Source: Bryobacterales bacterium KBS 96
GTDB lineage: Bacteria > Acidobacteriota > Terriglobia > Bryobacterales > Bryobacteraceae
DNA length: 64,000 bases
Direction: 5' to 3'
Assembly (NCBI GenBank): GCA_000381625.1
Contig: KB906767.1
Span: 3,615,304 to 3,679,303, forward strand
The position numbers and the translations under genes are program-made. The notes under the pieces are model-generated. The model was not told the DNA's origin. It saw only the letters and a program-made list of their open reading frames with translations, and searched no databases. Below are positions 8,149-17,488 of the stretch, piece by piece; the first letter of the stretch is position 1, and each line of letters opens with the position of its first letter.

Positions 8149-9855
8149 ATGAAGTTCACTAGAAGAGAATGGATGTGGTTTGGCGTAGGGTTAGGCGCCT
8201 CACGGCTGCTTGGAGCCCAAGGCGTCGCGCCCGTGGCGGCGCCCCTATTCATTGAGCAGCTTCCTTCGTCGAGCGGCATTGAGTGGAAACACGAAAACGC
8301 AATGTCGCCCAACCGCTATCTGCCCGAAACGATGGGGCCGGGCTGCGCCTTTCTCGATTTCGACAACGACGGATGGATGGACATATACATGGTGAACAGC
8401 GGTCCATGCGACTTCTGGACGCCGCCCAAACCCATTCGCAACGCCTTGTACAAAAACAATCGCGACGGCACGTTCACGGATGTCACTGAAAAGGCCGGCG
8501 TTACCGGTGGAACGTTCGGCATGGGCGTGGCTGTTGGCGATTACGACAACGACGGCTGGCCGGACATCTTTGTGACTTCATACGGGAATTGCATTCTGTA
8601 CAAGAACAATCATGATGGCACGTTCATGGACGTTACCCAAAAGGCCGGCCTGACGACCCCTGGCTGGACCACGAGCGCCGTCTGGTTCGATTACGACAAT
8701 GACGGCAAGCTCGACCTCTTTGTTTGCAGTTTCGTCGATTATTCGTCTACTCATAAGTTCGAATGCGGCGACAACAAGCTCCACCGGCACTATTACTGCA
8801 TTCCGCGCATTTTCAGGGGAACGCCAAGTTTCCTCTATCACAACAACGGAGACGGCACCTTCACCGAGGTCGGCAAAGGGACGGATATCGCGAAGGCCAT
8901 CGGCAAGAGCCTCGGCGTGGTCGCAACCGACGTCAACAATGACGGACGAATGGATCTGTTCGTCGCCAACGACACCGTTCAGAATTTCCTGTTTATGAAC
9001 CGCGGCCCTGGCCCGAACGGAACGTGGAAATGGGAAGAGATCGCGTTACAGGCAGAAGTGGGGTTCAGCGACAACGGGCAGCCGCGTTCCGGAATGGGGG
9101 TCGACGCAGCCGACGTCAATGGCGATGGGTGGCAGGATCTGTTTGTCGCAAATGTCGATCAGGAGATGTTCTCCGTCTATCAGAACAACAAGGACGAGAC
9201 ATTTCGCGACGTCGCCCATGTCGACGGCGTGGCGCAGGCCACCCGGTTATTGAGTGGATGGGGGCTGAAGTATTTCGATTACGACAACGACGGAGCGATT
9301 GATCTGATCCTGGCAAATGGCCATCCGGACGACATGATTGAGAACTATTCGCTGCAGGTCCGGTATAAAGAGCCGCTTTTGCTTTTTCATCAAGGAGAAG
9401 ATGGCAAGCTGCACAACGTTAGCGATCGAGGCGGCCCCGCGTTCCATCGCATGTTCCCGGCGCGGGGGTTAACGGTTGGCGACTACAACAACGATGGAGC
9501 CATTGATGTCCTTATCTGCAACAACGGGGGCGCGCCGGTGCTGTTGAAGAATAACGCGGCCCAGGGCAACAACTGGCTCGGGCTGAAACTCGAAGGAGTT
9601 ACTTGCAATCGTGACGCGGTTGGCGCGCGGATCGTCTGGACGGCGGGCGGTAAAGTTCGTCATCGCTTGAAGAACAACGGCGGCAGCTATCTTTCTTCAC
9701 ATGATCCCCGCGAGGTTCTCGGCATCGGCAAGGCGGCAAAAATCGACTCGGTTGAAATCCACTGGCCCGGCCCCAGTAAACAAGTGGACCGAATCACCAA
9801 CCCTCCGCTCAACAAATACGTCAGAGTTGTTGAGGGCAAGGGAGTCGTAGCATGA
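8149..9855 (+). CDS. Tat-exported CRTAC1 family protein (FG-GAP/VCBS repeats plus UnbV/ASPIC)
   Basis: A 568-residue exported protein. The leader [20 protein letters not shown] has a twin-arginine-like start. At least seven calcium-binding FG-GAP/VCBS loops follow, such as [54 protein letters not shown] and DYNNDGAID, forming a beta-propeller. The C-terminal 90 residues are the UnbV/ASPIC domain ([18 protein letters not shown], then VEIHWPGP). The family is common in Acidobacteria and related to cartilage acidic protein 1. Its role in bacteria is not established; extracellular binding is likely. A homologous gene lies at 11945, and the two bracket a two-component system. Confidence 0.92.
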   Translation: MKFTRREWMWFGVGLGASRLLGAQGVAPVAAPLFIEQLPSSSGIEWKHENAMSPNRYLPETMGPGCAFLDFDNDGWMDIYMVNSGPCDFWTPPKPIRNALYKNNRDGTFTDVTEKAGVTGGTFGMGVAVGDYDNDGWPDIFVTSYGNCILYKNNHDGTFMDVTQKAGLTTPGWTTSAVWFDYDNDGKLDLFVCSFVDYSSTHKFECGDNKLHRHYYCIPRIFRGTPSFLYHNNGDGTFTEVGKGTDIAKAIGKSLGVVATDVNNDGRMDLFVANDTVQNFLFMNRGPGPNGTWKWEEIALQAEVGFSDNGQPRSGMGVDAADVNGDGWQDLFVANVDQEMFSVYQNNKDETFRDVAHVDGVAQATRLLSGWGLKYFDYDNDGAIDLILANGHPDDMIENYSLQVRYKEPLLLFHQGEDGKLHNVSDRGGPAFHRMFPARGLTVGDYNNDGAIDVLICNNGGAPVLLKNNAAQGNNWLGLKLEGVTCNRDAVGARIVWTAGGKVRHRLKNNGGSYLSSHDPREVLGIGKAAKIDSVEIHWPGPSKQVDRITNPPLNKYVRVVEGKGVVA

Positions 9856-9929
9856 AAGTAGTGTGGCTCTCGTGGAAATCTGTCCGGCGGATGCGAATGC
9901 GCGCCGATAGCTGGTAATCATTAAATTCT

Positions 9930-11306
9930 ATGGTTAAGTCCCCAACTCTGCGCTTGCTGGTTGGGCTGCTGGTTACACTGGCCGCTGTCGCGGTGTATTC
10001 CTGGTACACACTTCGTCAACTGAACGGCCTGCGCCAATTACAGACCGACACCATCGATCGCAACCGGCGGGATTCCCTGCAACTCCTTCGGATGCAGAAC
10101 GACTTGAGCCAGATTGGACTTGCGCTGCGGGATATGGCTTCGGGCGGCGAACCGTATGGCATCGCCGCTTATGAAAACGAACTCGCGGGCAAGCGGGCCG
10201 ATCTCGAAGACGCCCTGAAGACCGAGGCGCGACTCTCGCCCGACAACCGTTCTCCGCAACAGCAGAAAGAGTTGACAAACGCTCTGCGGCAGTTCTGGCA
10301 AACCACGGGGGAAACGTTCGCGTTTGCCAAAGCGGGACAGGAGAAGCGCGCGCAGCAACTGGCCGCGACTACTTTGCCCGCGCAACAATCGGCCCTTGCA
10401 AGCGTGGTCGCCCGGCTGCTTTTTAAGAATAACGAGGCGGAAGAGCAAGCCGCCGCGCGTGTGGCGATCATTTACAATCGTGTGGGCCGCAATATCTACG
10501 CCTTCCTTGCAGCGATGCTTGTGGGCATCATTCTGACCAGCCTTTATCTGATCGATTCCATCAAGCGGCTGTTTGCGGAAGTGGAATCGCTTTCCCAGCA
10601 GCGCCGGATTCTGGCCGCCAAATTGATTACGGTGCAAGAGGAAGTGCTGCGGTCGGTCTCGCGCGAGCTGCACGATGAGTTCGGGCAGATCCTGACAGCA
10701 GTAGGCGCCATGCTCGGGCGCGCGGAGCGAAAAGGTTTGCCGCCGGATTCACCGCTTCGCGCGGAACTCACCGAGGTTCGCCAGATTACTCAGGAAACGC
10801 TCGAAAAAATGCGAGCGCTGTCGCAAATGCTGCATCCGGCCGTGCTCGACGACTACGGTCTGGTGAAAGGCCTCGATTGGTACACTCAGTTGTTTCAAAA
10901 GCAGACCGGTATCGAGACAACTCTCGATGTGAATGGAGACATTCAGCGCATTACCGGACAGGCGGCCATTCATTGCTTCCGCATCGTTCAGGAAGCGTTG
11001 AACAACGCCGCGAAACACGCGAAAACCATGCGGGCGGAAGTCAGCCTCGACTTCGGCCCCGACCAGCTCACCGCGGCGGTCCGGGATTACGGAGTTGGTA
11101 TCGTGCAAGATAGGAAGGCTCGCGAACCCGGCCTTGGGCTTGTCGCAATGAAAGAGCGTGCCGAACTGCTCCGCGGAAGTCTTTCAGTCGAGAAAGCTTT
11201 GGGCGGCGGCACGGTAGTGAAACTACATCTTCCTCTACCTCAGGAGGAAGGTCAGGCGTATCTAACACAGCAGAGACAGGAGGCGCAAACCGCCACTCAT
11301 GATTGA
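9930..11306 (+). CDS. NarX/DegS-like sensor histidine kinase (HisKA_3)
   Basis: A 458-residue membrane kinase. Membrane helices are at about 8-26 and 188-208, with a roughly 160-residue Gln/Ala-rich helical sensor domain between them (four-helix-bundle like). A coiled linker leads to the HisKA_3 motif SRELHDEFGQ with the phospho-acceptor His248. The ATPase domain carries the N box (EALNNAAKHA) and G boxes (DYGVGI, GLGLVAMKERA). It phosphorylates the overlapping response regulator. The gene ends 8 bases inside that gene, so translation is coupled. The signal sensed is unknown. Confidence 0.93.
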   Translation: MVKSPTLRLLVGLLVTLAAVAVYSWYTLRQLNGLRQLQTDTIDRNRRDSLQLLRMQNDLSQIGLALRDMASGGEPYGIAAYENELAGKRADLEDALKTEARLSPDNRSPQQQKELTNALRQFWQTTGETFAFAKAGQEKRAQQLAATTLPAQQSALASVVARLLFKNNEAEEQAAARVAIIYNRVGRNIYAFLAAMLVGIILTSLYLIDSIKRLFAEVESLSQQRRILAAKLITVQEEVLRSVSRELHDEFGQILTAVGAMLGRAERKGLPPDSPLRAELTEVRQITQETLEKMRALSQMLHPAVLDDYGLVKGLDWYTQLFQKQTGIETTLDVNGDIQRITGQAAIHCFRIVQEALNNAAKHAKTMRAEVSLDFGPDQLTAAVRDYGVGIVQDRKAREPGLGLVAMKERAELLRGSLSVEKALGGGTVVKLHLPLPQEEGQAYLTQQRQEAQTATHD

Positions 11307-11928
11307 CGACATCACTGTTCTATTAGCCGACGACCATGCTTTGGTTCGCCGCGGATTTCGAAAGATTCTGGAAGACGACGAGTTCATTCGCGTCGTGGGC
11401 GAAGCCAGCAATGGCGTTGAGGCTATCCAGAAAGCGCAGGATCTGAAGCCCAAGGTTGTCGTGATGGATCTTTCCATGCCCGAGTTGGACGGGGTCCAAG
11501 CCACGAAGGAAATTTTGAAGCACGTGCCTGAAACCGCCGTGCTCGTCCTCAGCATGCATGCCGACGACAACTACGTGCGGAATGCTCTGGATGCCGGGGC
11601 CCGCGGTTATCTACTCAAGAACGCCATCGATGTGGATTTGGTTGGCGCCATTAAAACTGTTGCGGAAGGCCGCCGGTATATGGGCTCCGGTTTGAGATAT
11701 CCGTCGGCTGAATCCGACGACGAACTGGAACGGCTCACTGCCCGCGAAAAGCAAGTGCTTCAACTGATCGCGCAAGGCAAATCGAATAAAGAGATTGCGG
11801 CTCTGCTCGATCTGAGCGTGAATACCGTCTCCGTGCATCGCGCGAACCTCATGGAGAAAATGAATATCCATCGCACCGCGGAACTAGTGCTGTTCGCCAT
11901 CCGCAAGGGATTGGTCGCGCCGCAGTAA
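11299..11928 (+). CDS. NarL/FixJ-type response regulator
   Basis: A 209-residue regulator. The receiver has the acidic pair DD near residues 11-12, phospho-acceptor Asp57 in VVVMDLSMPE, and the Lys in YLLKNA. The C-terminal LuxR-type helix-turn-helix (LTAREKQVLQLIAQGKSNKEIA then VNTVSVHRANLMEKMNI) binds DNA. It is the partner of the preceding kinase. The CRTAC1 gene starts 16 bases after its stop and so is a plausible co-transcribed output. Confidence 0.95.
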   Translation: MIDDITVLLADDHALVRRGFRKILEDDEFIRVVGEASNGVEAIQKAQDLKPKVVVMDLSMPELDGVQATKEILKHVPETAVLVLSMHADDNYVRNALDAGARGYLLKNAIDVDLVGAIKTVAEGRRYMGSGLRYPSAESDDELERLTAREKQVLQLIAQGKSNKEIAALLDLSVNTVSVHRANLMEKMNIHRTAELVLFAIRKGLVAPQ

Positions 11929-11944
11929 GTCCTGGCGCGGAGTA

Positions 11945-13609
11945 ATGGAGAGGCGGAAGTTTTTATCGGGTTGCTTCGGCGCGACCCTACTTGGCGCGGA
12001 AGCGGCTCCGGGATTTCGATTCACCGATATCACTCAATCCAGCGGCATCCACTTCAATCACCACAGCGGCGCCTTCGGGAAGAAATACTTGCCGGAAACT
12101 CTCGGACCCGGATGCGCCTTCATTGACTACGACAACGATGGCTTTCAAGACATTCTGTTCATCGACGGAATGGACTGGCCCGGCCACCCGCATGGCGGCA
12201 GACACGGCTCGCTCCGCTTATATCGCAACAACCGGAACGGAACGTTCACGGACGTTACGCGCCAGGCGGGTCTTGACGTGGAACTGTACGGGCTAGGTAT
12301 CGCCGTCGGGGATTACAACAACGACGGATTCACCGACATCTATGTGACTACCGTCGGACAAAATCGATTGTTCCGCAACACCGGCAAAGGGCGGTTCGTC
12401 GATGTTACGCGCCAGAGCGGGCTTGGCGGCCGGCGTAGCTTCTCCACATCGAGTCTGTGGTTCGACTACGATCGCGACGGCTATCTCGACTTATTTGTCT
12501 GCAATTACGTCCGCTGGTCGCCGGAGGTGGACATCTTCTGCAGCGCGGATGGAAAGCAGAAGTCCTACTGCACTCCCGAGGCGTATCACGGCACCACTTG
12601 TTGGCTATTTCGTAACCGCGGTGACGGCACGTTTGAAGACGTTACCGCGAGCGCCGGCCTGTTTGACAGCAGTTCGAAATCGCTCGGTGTGGCCGTCCTC
12701 GATTACGATAACGACAACTGGCTGGATCTCTTCGTAGCGAATGATACGCAGCCGAACAAACTGTATCGCAATCAACGGAACGGAACGTTTCAGGAAGTGG
12801 CGCTTCGCGCCGGCATCGCGTTCAGCGCCGATGGTAAAGCCCGGGCGGGAATGGGAGTGGATGTCGCCGATTTCGATAATTCGGGACGGTCCAGCGTCGT
12901 CATTACAAATTTCGATCGTGAGATGCTGGCGCTCTACCGTGGCTCGAAGAATGGAGAATTCAAAGATCTCGCGCCCGGTAGCAATTTAGGCCCGGCCACG
13001 CTGCACAGCTTGGGATTCGGGTGCTTCTTTTTCGATGCCGACCTTGATGGGAATCTCGATCTGCTCGTTGTCAATGGTCATATAGACGACGTGGTGCAGC
13101 GGGTGACGGACACGCCGTATGCACAACGGCCGCATCTATTTCTGAACGGAGGCTCCGGCAAATTGCACGATGTGGCCGATCGGCTCGGCGGCGGATTCGC
13201 GAATCCAAAGATCGGACGCGGCGCAGCTTACGGCGACATCGATAACGACGGTGATCTCGACGTACTAATCACCACAAATCGCGGACCGGCCTACCTATAC
13301 CGCAACGATCAGCTCTCGGGGAACCGCAGCGTCCGGTTCCGCCTGGTGGGCACGAAGTCTAACCGTAGCGGTATTGGCGCTCTTGTGCGGATTTTCTATG
13401 GAGATCTAAAGGGCTCCAGGCGAGTGAAGAGCGGTTCCAGCTACCTGTCTCAATCCGAGTTGCCGGTGACCTTCGGTGTGGGCCGGCACAAAGTTGTGGA
13501 TCGCGCTGTTATCGAATGGCCTAGCGGGCGAGTGGAGGAGTTCAAAAATCTGGTAGCCGGCCGCGCCTACATTGCAACGGAAGGAAAGGGGATTCGCGAG
13601 GGCTGGTAA
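11945..13609 (+). CDS. second Tat-exported CRTAC1 family protein
   Basis: A 554-residue paralogue of the protein at 8149. It begins MERRKFLSGCFGATLLG, a twin-arginine leader (RRKFL). Calcium loops DYDNDGFQD, DYNNDGFTD, DYDRDGYLD, DYDNDNWLD, DADLDGNLD and DIDNDGDLD follow, and the C terminus is a UnbV/ASPIC domain (VRFRLVGTKSNRSGIGALV, then VIEWPSG). It lacks the Asp-rich loop in one repeat (DFDNSGRSS), a degenerate copy. It is joined to the response regulator by a 16-base gap. Function is unknown; extracytoplasmic binding is likely. Confidence 0.92.
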   Translation: MERRKFLSGCFGATLLGAEAAPGFRFTDITQSSGIHFNHHSGAFGKKYLPETLGPGCAFIDYDNDGFQDILFIDGMDWPGHPHGGRHGSLRLYRNNRNGTFTDVTRQAGLDVELYGLGIAVGDYNNDGFTDIYVTTVGQNRLFRNTGKGRFVDVTRQSGLGGRRSFSTSSLWFDYDRDGYLDLFVCNYVRWSPEVDIFCSADGKQKSYCTPEAYHGTTCWLFRNRGDGTFEDVTASAGLFDSSSKSLGVAVLDYDNDNWLDLFVANDTQPNKLYRNQRNGTFQEVALRAGIAFSADGKARAGMGVDVADFDNSGRSSVVITNFDREMLALYRGSKNGEFKDLAPGSNLGPATLHSLGFGCFFFDADLDGNLDLLVVNGHIDDVVQRVTDTPYAQRPHLFLNGGSGKLHDVADRLGGGFANPKIGRGAAYGDIDNDGDLDVLITTNRGPAYLYRNDQLSGNRSVRFRLVGTKSNRSGIGALVRIFYGDLKGSRRVKSGSSYLSQSELPVTFGVGRHKVVDRAVIEWPSGRVEEFKNLVAGRAYIATEGKGIREGW

Positions 13610-13636
13610 AGCTGGCTCATTTCGGCAAACCGCGCT

Positions 13637-14026
13637 TTACCGATTGGTTTCATAAGCGGGTTCGGCATAGCGCCGCAAAATCGTCGGCAGATTCTGCGAG
13701 AAGGCCGATCGCGCCAGCACCACATCGCAGCCCTTCTGCTGTGCGGCCATCTTCAAATCCGCCTGCACGTGTGAAACGTACCCGACCAGGCTGATCTTGC
13801 TGGTGGCGTCGTTCGCTTTCAGCTTCTCGATCACGTCAAGCGGCTCCAGATTGTTGGCGTTCAGATCGAGAATGATGACGGCGGGATTGTCTTTGGCCTT
13901 TTCCAGCGCGTCCTGCTCCGTCTTCACGAACACCGTTTCGAGGCCAACTCTTTTGGCCGCTTCTTGTATCTTTGCGATAAACATCAAGTCGCTGAGTATC
14001 GCGACAATTTTCTTTTTGTTGGGCAT
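13637..14026 (-). CDS. stand-alone receiver-like protein, probably degenerate
   Basis: A 129-residue CheY-fold protein with no output domain. It has the candidate phospho-acceptor Asp54 in VIILDLNANN and an acidic residue near position 13 (LSDLMF), but only one of the usual acidic pair. The conserved Lys of beta-5 is replaced in VLARSAF (Arg-Ser). The ATG at 14026 (MPNKKK) begins the fold properly. A longer frame adds 17 residues without a ribosome site. It is convergent with the CRTAC1 gene and is 200 bases upstream of, and divergent from, zwf. It may be a protein-binding pseudo-receiver. Confidence 0.75.
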   Translation of the reverse strand: MPNKKKIVAILSDLMFIAKIQEAAKRVGLETVFVKTEQDALEKAKDNPAVIILDLNANNLEPLDVIEKLKANDATSKISLVGYVSHVQADLKMAAQQKGCDVVLARSAFSQNLPTILRRYAEPAYETNR

Positions 14027-14226
14027 TGCTGCTAAGGCACCGGCTCTGGAGCGAGAGAAAAACTCTCCCCAAGCCAATCTCGGATAGGACGGAAGGTTAA
14101 TCTTGATCTTACCTTAGTGGGACGCATTCTCCCGAAGTAAGTTTCCATGTGCTCCGCGGGAGACCGGCATTGCATGCCATTCGGAGGGTTCCGAAGTCGC
14201 GTATGCCAATGGTATCGTTGTGACAA

Positions 14227-15759
14227 ATGGCCGACGCGAATCCGTTTCAAGACCCGCTGCGCTTCGAACGCCGTGTGCCGCCTTGTGCGATTGTGATTTT
14301 CGGCGCTAACGGCGATCTCACCAAGCGCAAGCTTTTGCCCGCGCTATACCGGTTGGCTTACGAGCGACGCATTCCGCAAAACTTCGCCATGGTTGGCAAC
14401 TCGCGAACCCCTATGTCCGACGAGGATTTCCGCCAAAAGATGAAGGAATCCGTCCAGAAATTCATCGAAAACTCTCCCTTCGATGAATCTGTCTGGGAGT
14501 CGTTCGAACAGACGCTTTACTATGTCGCGGGCGATCTGAAGGACACCAGGTGCTATCAGGCCATCCAGAAGAAACTCGCCGAGGCGGAGCAGCAGAACCA
14601 GACCGGCGACAACGTTCTGTATTACCTTTCGACTCAGCCCAGCTATTACGAGATTGTGATTGAGCAACTCGGAAAACACACCATGAATCGCGGAAAGGGC
14701 TGGCGCCGCATTGTTATCGAGAAGCCTTTTGGGCACGATCTGGCAAGCGCGCACAAACTGAACCAGCAGACTCACGAAGTTTTCCCGGAAGAAGATGTCT
14801 ACCGCATCGATCACTACCTCGGCAAGGAGACGGTCCAAAATATCCTGGCGTTCCGGTTCGGCAATGGAATCTTTGAACCGCTCTGGAATCGCCGCTATGT
14901 AAACAACGTGCAGATCACGGCGGCCGAGTCGATCGGCGTCGAAGGCCGCGGCGCATACTACCAGGAAGCCGGCGCGCTGCGCGACATGATACAGAACCAT
15001 CTGCTACAGGTGATGGCGACCGTGACGATGGAGCCGCCCACCGTTTTTGACGCCACGAACGTGCGTGATGAGCGCGCCAAACTGCTTCGCGCCATCCGTG
15101 TGATGAAGCCGGAGCAGGTTCCGCTTTACGCAGTGGCCGGTCAGTACGGGCCTGCCAAAATCGGCGGCCAGCAAGTGCCGGGTTTCCGCCAGGAGGAAGG
15201 CGTCGATCCGGAATCGCAAACCGACACCTATGCGGCGGGCACGTTCTTTGTCGATAACTGGCGCTGGGCCGGCGTGCCTTTCTATATTCGAAGCGGCAAG
15301 CGGCTGCCGAAGCGAGTTACCGATATCGCTATTCAGTTCAACGCCCCGCCGCTCGCGATGTTTCAGCAGGAAACGCGCATGGGCCCGCGCGCGCCACGCC
15401 CCAATCTTCTGGTCTTGCGCATTCAGCCCGAGGAAGGGATTTCGCTCCGGTTTCTTTCGAAAAGTCCGGGCAGCGGCATGCGTGTACGTCCGGTATCGAT
15501 GGATTTCAACTACGGTTCCAGTTTCGGAGAGCGCTCTCCGTCGGCCTACGAGACTCTTCTCGTCGATGTGATGACGGGCGACCCCACGCTTTACACCCGG
15601 CAGGATATGGTGGAGGCAAGTTGGAAGGTTGTGCAGCCCATTCTCGATGTCTGGCAGAACCAGAAGTTCAACTTTCCCAACTACGACGCCGGCACATGGG
15701 GACCGAGAGAATCGGATGAGATGCTGGCGCGCCAAGGCCATGTCTGGAGGACGCCATGA
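14227..15759 (+). CDS. zwf: glucose-6-phosphate 1-dehydrogenase
   Basis: A 510-residue enzyme of the oxidative pentose phosphate pathway, oxidising glucose-6-phosphate to 6-phosphogluconolactone with NADP. The Rossmann motif GANGDLTKRKL is near residue 26 and the active-site signature RIDHYLGKE near 195. The C-terminal domain is full length. Its stop overlaps the opcA start (ATGA). It is the first gene of zwf-opcA-pgl-capA. Confidence 0.97.
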   Translation: MADANPFQDPLRFERRVPPCAIVIFGANGDLTKRKLLPALYRLAYERRIPQNFAMVGNSRTPMSDEDFRQKMKESVQKFIENSPFDESVWESFEQTLYYVAGDLKDTRCYQAIQKKLAEAEQQNQTGDNVLYYLSTQPSYYEIVIEQLGKHTMNRGKGWRRIVIEKPFGHDLASAHKLNQQTHEVFPEEDVYRIDHYLGKETVQNILAFRFGNGIFEPLWNRRYVNNVQITAAESIGVEGRGAYYQEAGALRDMIQNHLLQVMATVTMEPPTVFDATNVRDERAKLLRAIRVMKPEQVPLYAVAGQYGPAKIGGQQVPGFRQEEGVDPESQTDTYAAGTFFVDNWRWAGVPFYIRSGKRLPKRVTDIAIQFNAPPLAMFQQETRMGPRAPRPNLLVLRIQPEEGISLRFLSKSPGSGMRVRPVSMDFNYGSSFGERSPSAYETLLVDVMTGDPTLYTRQDMVEASWKVVQPILDVWQNQKFNFPNYDAGTWGPRESDEMLARQGHVWRTP

Positions 15760-16766
15760 GCAGCGTTGCCCTTCCGGCCCAGCCGGAACGCATTATGAAA
15801 GAACTGGCGCGCGTTTGGACCTCGCTCGCTGAAGAAGAACGCCATCAGGGAGGCCCGACGGTCCTTCGAGCATGCGCCATGACCCTCATTGTCGCGACCG
15901 ACGATGAGGACGAGGAGAGCCTTGCGGCATCGCAAACGTTGACAGAGCTGATGCACGCGCATCCGAGCCGCGCTATCGTACTGCGGTCCAGCGATCGTGC
16001 CGGCGAAGGACTCTCCGCGCACGTTTTTGCTCAGTGCTGGAAGCCGTTTGGTAAAGCGCAGCAGATTTGCTGTGAGCAGATCGAGATCGCCGCAAGGCCC
16101 GATCAATGGCTCGACGTGGGCCCCACGGTTCTCGGCATTATCGTCCCGGATCTTCCCGTAGTGGTTTGGTGCCGCCAGAAATCGGCGCTGCGATCGAGCG
16201 CCAACGACCGCGCGCAAGTGGGTCTCGAATCCGTGCTTTCGTTAGCGACCAAAACAATCGTCGATACGCGCGGCATTCCCGTGCCGGAAGCGTTGGCAAG
16301 AATGCGCGAATGGAAGCAGCGAGGCCGTATCGTCGGCGATTTGGAATGGACGCGCCTGACCCCCTGGCGCCAGACAATCGCTCACGCCTTCGAGGATTTC
16401 GATGCGCTTTCGGAACTGAAAAATATTCGCACTGTCGAAATCGCCTATACCGATGAAGTGGCTCCCGCGAGCGCGCTGTACGCGGCTGCATGGCTCGAAA
16501 ATGGCATCGCAGCAAACGCAGCGCTTCGACGCGAAGAAGGCTTCGGGCCGGGGCTCCACCGCATTTCGCTCAAGTCCGGCAACACATCGATTGAACTCGA
16601 GCGCACCGGCCCAACCTGCATACGCCTGAATGTGGGCGACAAGGAACAGCAGATCAGCATGGCGGGCTCGTCCCTCTACGAACTGATGCACGAAGAGCTG
16701 ACCGTGCTCGGACCGGACGCCGTCTTCGATGCCGCATTCGAAAAAGTGGGGGAGATCCGATCCTGA
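15756..16766 (+). CDS. opcA: glucose-6-phosphate dehydrogenase assembly protein OpcA-like
   Basis: A 336-residue soluble protein matching the OpcA family in length and context: an alpha/beta region with LRACAMTLIVATDDEDE, then IIVPDLPVVVWCRQK, and a C-terminal beta-rich part. OpcA is best known from cyanobacteria and actinobacteria, where it binds and activates glucose-6-phosphate dehydrogenase. It overlaps zwf by 4 bases and pgl by 1 base, so the three are translationally coupled. Confidence 0.85.
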   Translation: MSSVALPAQPERIMKELARVWTSLAEEERHQGGPTVLRACAMTLIVATDDEDEESLAASQTLTELMHAHPSRAIVLRSSDRAGEGLSAHVFAQCWKPFGKAQQICCEQIEIAARPDQWLDVGPTVLGIIVPDLPVVVWCRQKSALRSSANDRAQVGLESVLSLATKTIVDTRGIPVPEALARMREWKQRGRIVGDLEWTRLTPWRQTIAHAFEDFDALSELKNIRTVEIAYTDEVAPASALYAAAWLENGIAANAALRREEGFGPGLHRISLKSGNTSIELERTGPTCIRLNVGDKEQQISMAGSSLYELMHEELTVLGPDAVFDAAFEKVGEIRS

Positions 16767-17488
16767 TGACTCACGAGGCGCTGGAAATCGCGGAAAGCCC
16801 GGAAGCCGCTGCGAACGCATGCGCCGCTTGGATACTTGACGAACTGCGGGCTGTCGTCAGCGCTTCTGGGCGCGCCAGAATTGCGATTTCCGGCGGCTCG
16901 ACACCCAACGTGATGTTCGACACGCTTGGCAGGACTCCCTTCGATTGGTCAAATGTGCATATCTTCTGGGTGGATGAGCGCTGCGTCCCCCCGACCGATT
17001 CGCGAAGCAATTTCAAAGCGGCAAGCGAGCGATTTCTTCAGCCGGCGTCGGTTCCTTTCGCAAACATACACCGCATTCATGGCGAACTTTCTCCAACTGA
17101 GGGCGCCGCGCTATATCTCAAGGACATCCAGGCGCACTTTGAGATTTCAACCGGCTTGCCTGAGTTCGATATCGTGCATCGGGGCATGGGGCCCGACGCG
17201 CATACTGCGAGTCTGTTTCCTGGCGAACCTCTGATTAACGATCGCGAGAATGCCGTCGCTGCTGTCTACGTGAAGAAGTTAGATATGCACCGGGTGACGC
17301 TCCTGCCGGGAGCGCTGCTGGCCGCGAGAAAGACAGTCATGCTGGTTGCCGGAGACGATAAGGCCGAGGCTCTCCGGAACGTCCTTCGGGGCCCGGACGA
17401 TCCACTTCGTTACCCGTGCCAGTTGGGCGCACGGAATTCGCCCCGTGCTCTCTGGTTCATCGATCGCGCGGCATCCGCCAGGCTGTGA
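16766..17488 (+). CDS. pgl: 6-phosphogluconolactonase
   Basis: A 240-residue DevB-type lactonase hydrolysing 6-phosphogluconolactone to 6-phosphogluconate. Family motifs: ISGGSTP near residue 38, FWVDERCVPPTDSRSNF near 70, and GMGPDAHTASLFPG, where most relatives have PDGHTAS. It is coupled to opcA by a TGATG junction and to the next gene by a GTGA overlap. Confidence 0.94.
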   Translation: MTHEALEIAESPEAAANACAAWILDELRAVVSASGRARIAISGGSTPNVMFDTLGRTPFDWSNVHIFWVDERCVPPTDSRSNFKAASERFLQPASVPFANIHRIHGELSPTEGAALYLKDIQAHFEISTGLPEFDIVHRGMGPDAHTASLFPGEPLINDRENAVAAVYVKKLDMHRVTLLPGALLAARKTVMLVAGDDKAEALRNVLRGPDDPLRYPCQLGARNSPRALWFIDRAASARL

